Assembly (NCBI GenBank): GCA_963970005.1 | Contig: CAXAMN010004002.1 | Span: 1,021,945-1,085,944, forward strand | Origin: Durusdinium trenchii | Lineage: Eukaryota; Sar; Dinophyceae; Suessiales; Symbiodiniaceae | DNA length: 64,000 bases | Direction: 5' to 3' | In this document: positions 48,901 to 51,900 of the stretch, one piece after another | Position numbering within the stretch: the stretch's first letter is position 1 | Layout of the letters: each line of letters begins with the position of its first letter | Position numbers and translations under genes: made by a program | The notes under the pieces: generated by a model | The model's input: the letters and a program-made list of their open reading frames with translations, nothing else | Told to the model about the DNA's origin: nothing | The model's database searches: none

Positions 48901-51900
48901 CGTTGTGGGATGCGGAGGGCCCCCCCCAACAGGAGTTGATCGGGCATCAAACTCACCAGATTTTTGTTGCTGTGGCGAGCCTTTCTGTACTACTTGTAGG
49001 GGGTCTTGCTGGGGTTGTGCATCTTTCTGAGTGCAGAAAACTGCAGGGGAATGAACATTGTTTCCATTTTGGGGGGCAGTGGAATGGCATGCAAGCTTGT
49101 AAGACCATCGCAAGACACATTTGAGCATCTTGCACCTGGCAGCAGTGGAAGTCTTCTTTTCTGCTCTTTTGGGCGGTCCGGGCCACTGCTTGCAGCGCCG
49201 AAGCAGCGCCATTCGCAGGCTTTCGAGCGTTTAGATGTGGATCACAGTGGGGTGATCTCCATCCAGGATCTTCGACAGGCTGGGTGGATGTGGAGGTCAC
49301 AGTTCAACCACCATGTGGACTGCACCCAGATTTTGGTGTTTTGAACGCACACCCCGCAATGCCACACCGCCATGGCCTCCGAATTACACCTCTCAAGCAT
49401 ACCGCCATGCACGACCGGAACGTCAAACCATCCCTGCCGGAAGGTCAAAAGATGATACACTCCCACAGACTCCCATATGGCTGTGGGTCAAAAACCGGAG
49501 TCCAAACCAGGGTACGTTGACCTTCCAGGTGTTTATTCTGTTCATGTTCAGCGGTCTCTCCACTCTTTACTGAGTCTCTCGACTCTCCACTCCTGGAAAT
49601 TCATGTTCACAACACCTTAAGTAGGAGCCACCCAGGTTCAAACTAACACCTTAAACGAGCCACTGCAGATGAACAGAACGCCCTAGAAGTCCAGTTGATC
49701 TCTCCTGACTTGAGAGGAAGTTCTCTTTTCACCCTTCTTTCAAGAGTCAAGTGGACTCCCAGGGTTGAATGAAGAACAATCACTGGCCATCCTGACCCCA
49801 GCGCCGACTGGCGGTTGGGTGCTGAGATCCTTTGCCGACGCACCGCGCCAAACGGTGCCGACGCACGGCGGCGAGGTTTTCGGGGACAAGTTCAACGGCA
49901 ATACGGTGGAAGAGATCTTGGCGCAGGTGGACTGCTCGAGCAGTTCTTTTTGGGGGGGTCCATGCTGCCACGGCCAAAGCAGTATATATATATATATAGA
50001 GTCCAGTATATTTATAAGGATATTTCCGATTATATAGAGATGTATACATATTATATAGATATCCGGATGCCTGGCTGGGGCGACATTCCCAGTTTGTTGA
50101 GGATTTTTTAATTTTACCTGTGTTTTTTTCCGGAACTCTCATGTGAGTCATGTGAGTAGCTTTTTGGGGGGGAATGATGGAAAGAAGATGTAGAGGATTG
50201 AAGAGGGAACTCTTTCAATGCTACGTAGGCTGCTTTTCTGTAGGCTTGCGTAGGCTGTAGGCGGAGGCACTTGCACAAGTTGTACTTACACAAGTTGTTT
50301 GCGTAGTTTTTTTAAACAGAACACGACGTTGTGGAGGTGTCTGTTTTCCCAGTGTTCTAGTCTTCTTACGAATTTACTATCTATGTGCTGGAGGTATTCT
50401 TATTTAAGGATAACATGTAGGAGGATACTGTCACATCACGCGCCACATCACAGTAGCAGACATCGCATAGACATCGCAATGTCGCCAGCGTCGCGGACAT
50501 GGATCGCACAGAGTTTCCCAGAGGGGGGGGGTCGACCAGAAAAAAGAATGGTGGCCTTGATTTAAAAAAATGGTGGCCTTGATTTGAGGCAGCACCTTTT
50601 TCTTTTTTGGCCGACCCCCCCCCGAAACGGAGAGCATACTGAAGAATCAGAAAGGAACATGCGCAAGGAAATGGAATAGGACAATCCTGATGAGACCTCA
50701 TGTGTTGAAGGGGATTTATGCTGAAAGGTCCAAATGGGAGACAGAGATTCTGAAGCATCAGCAAAGCACAACAGCAGACGAGAGAACGCAAAGGAGTGGA
50801 TTGAGCAAAGGGAAGAAAGCATCAGGTGGGAACCACATGAGAGTCAGGGCATCAGGTGGGGGTGCCAAGCAACAATTCCCCCACTTGGTTGGTGAGGATA
50901 AGACATGGTTGGAAAGGGAAAGGAGTTATGGGCATGGGGTGCAGAAGATGGATCTTGCATGGAAATATTTTCAGCTGCTGTCAGTGGAGAAAGTCAAGCT
51001 TGAGGAGAAAAGGGATTGAAAGGGATGAGCTGGAAGATGGGCCCCAGAAGATTCTTTGTATCAATCAATTGGAAAGGGCTGAATCCCAAATGAAGAGCAT
51101 CAAAGACAGGTATAACAAAGGGAAAAGAGTGCCAAGATGCTTATGGATGCTATTGGTGCCAAACATATGACTCCTAATGCGTTGGCGCCCTTGAGCAATG
51201 AGGAGCAGCACATTTCAGCAGAATTGGCATGGAACCACCATGACTATATCATGAGCCTTGTGTCCATGGGGCATGAAGATCTGAAGGAATTTGTGGCAAA
51301 GCCTGAATGTATGCTTGGATTCTCAGATCAGGTTCCTGTATGGGACCTTCAAGATGAGCTGAACCAACAAGACCATGAGACAGGAACCCAATGAGGACCT
51401 TGAGGCATTGGATGATCAGAAGAAGCAAGATTGGCAATTGGTGACCACTGAGGATCAAAAGGGTGGGGGAAGAGCTCATTTGACTATCATGACGGACTCA
51501 GCAACTGAGAAGATCAGGATTACCTTTGAGGCCCATCAGCTGGTGAGCAATTTCTTCAACCCTGATGAGGACCCCATTGGACATGTGGGCAAGGGGGCGC
51601 TCATAGTATCTGGGCAACATGCAAGATTGGACAACATTGATGACAAAGGCAGGTGGATTGAGGATGGATCATTTAACTATTTGGGAGACATCAAGCTGCA
51701 GAGGAAGGGAGAGAGTGCCATGGGTCAAGATCAGAAGGGGTCATCCTCATTTGTTGGAGCACTATGATGTTTATTCCCAACCATCCTCCAATCAGGACTA
51801 TCATTATGTCATGGGTCACTGCAAAGCAAGGGAGGATGTATCCAGTATCCATCTATCAGAGGGATTGCTTTGCTGCTTCATTTAGCGATGATACATACAA

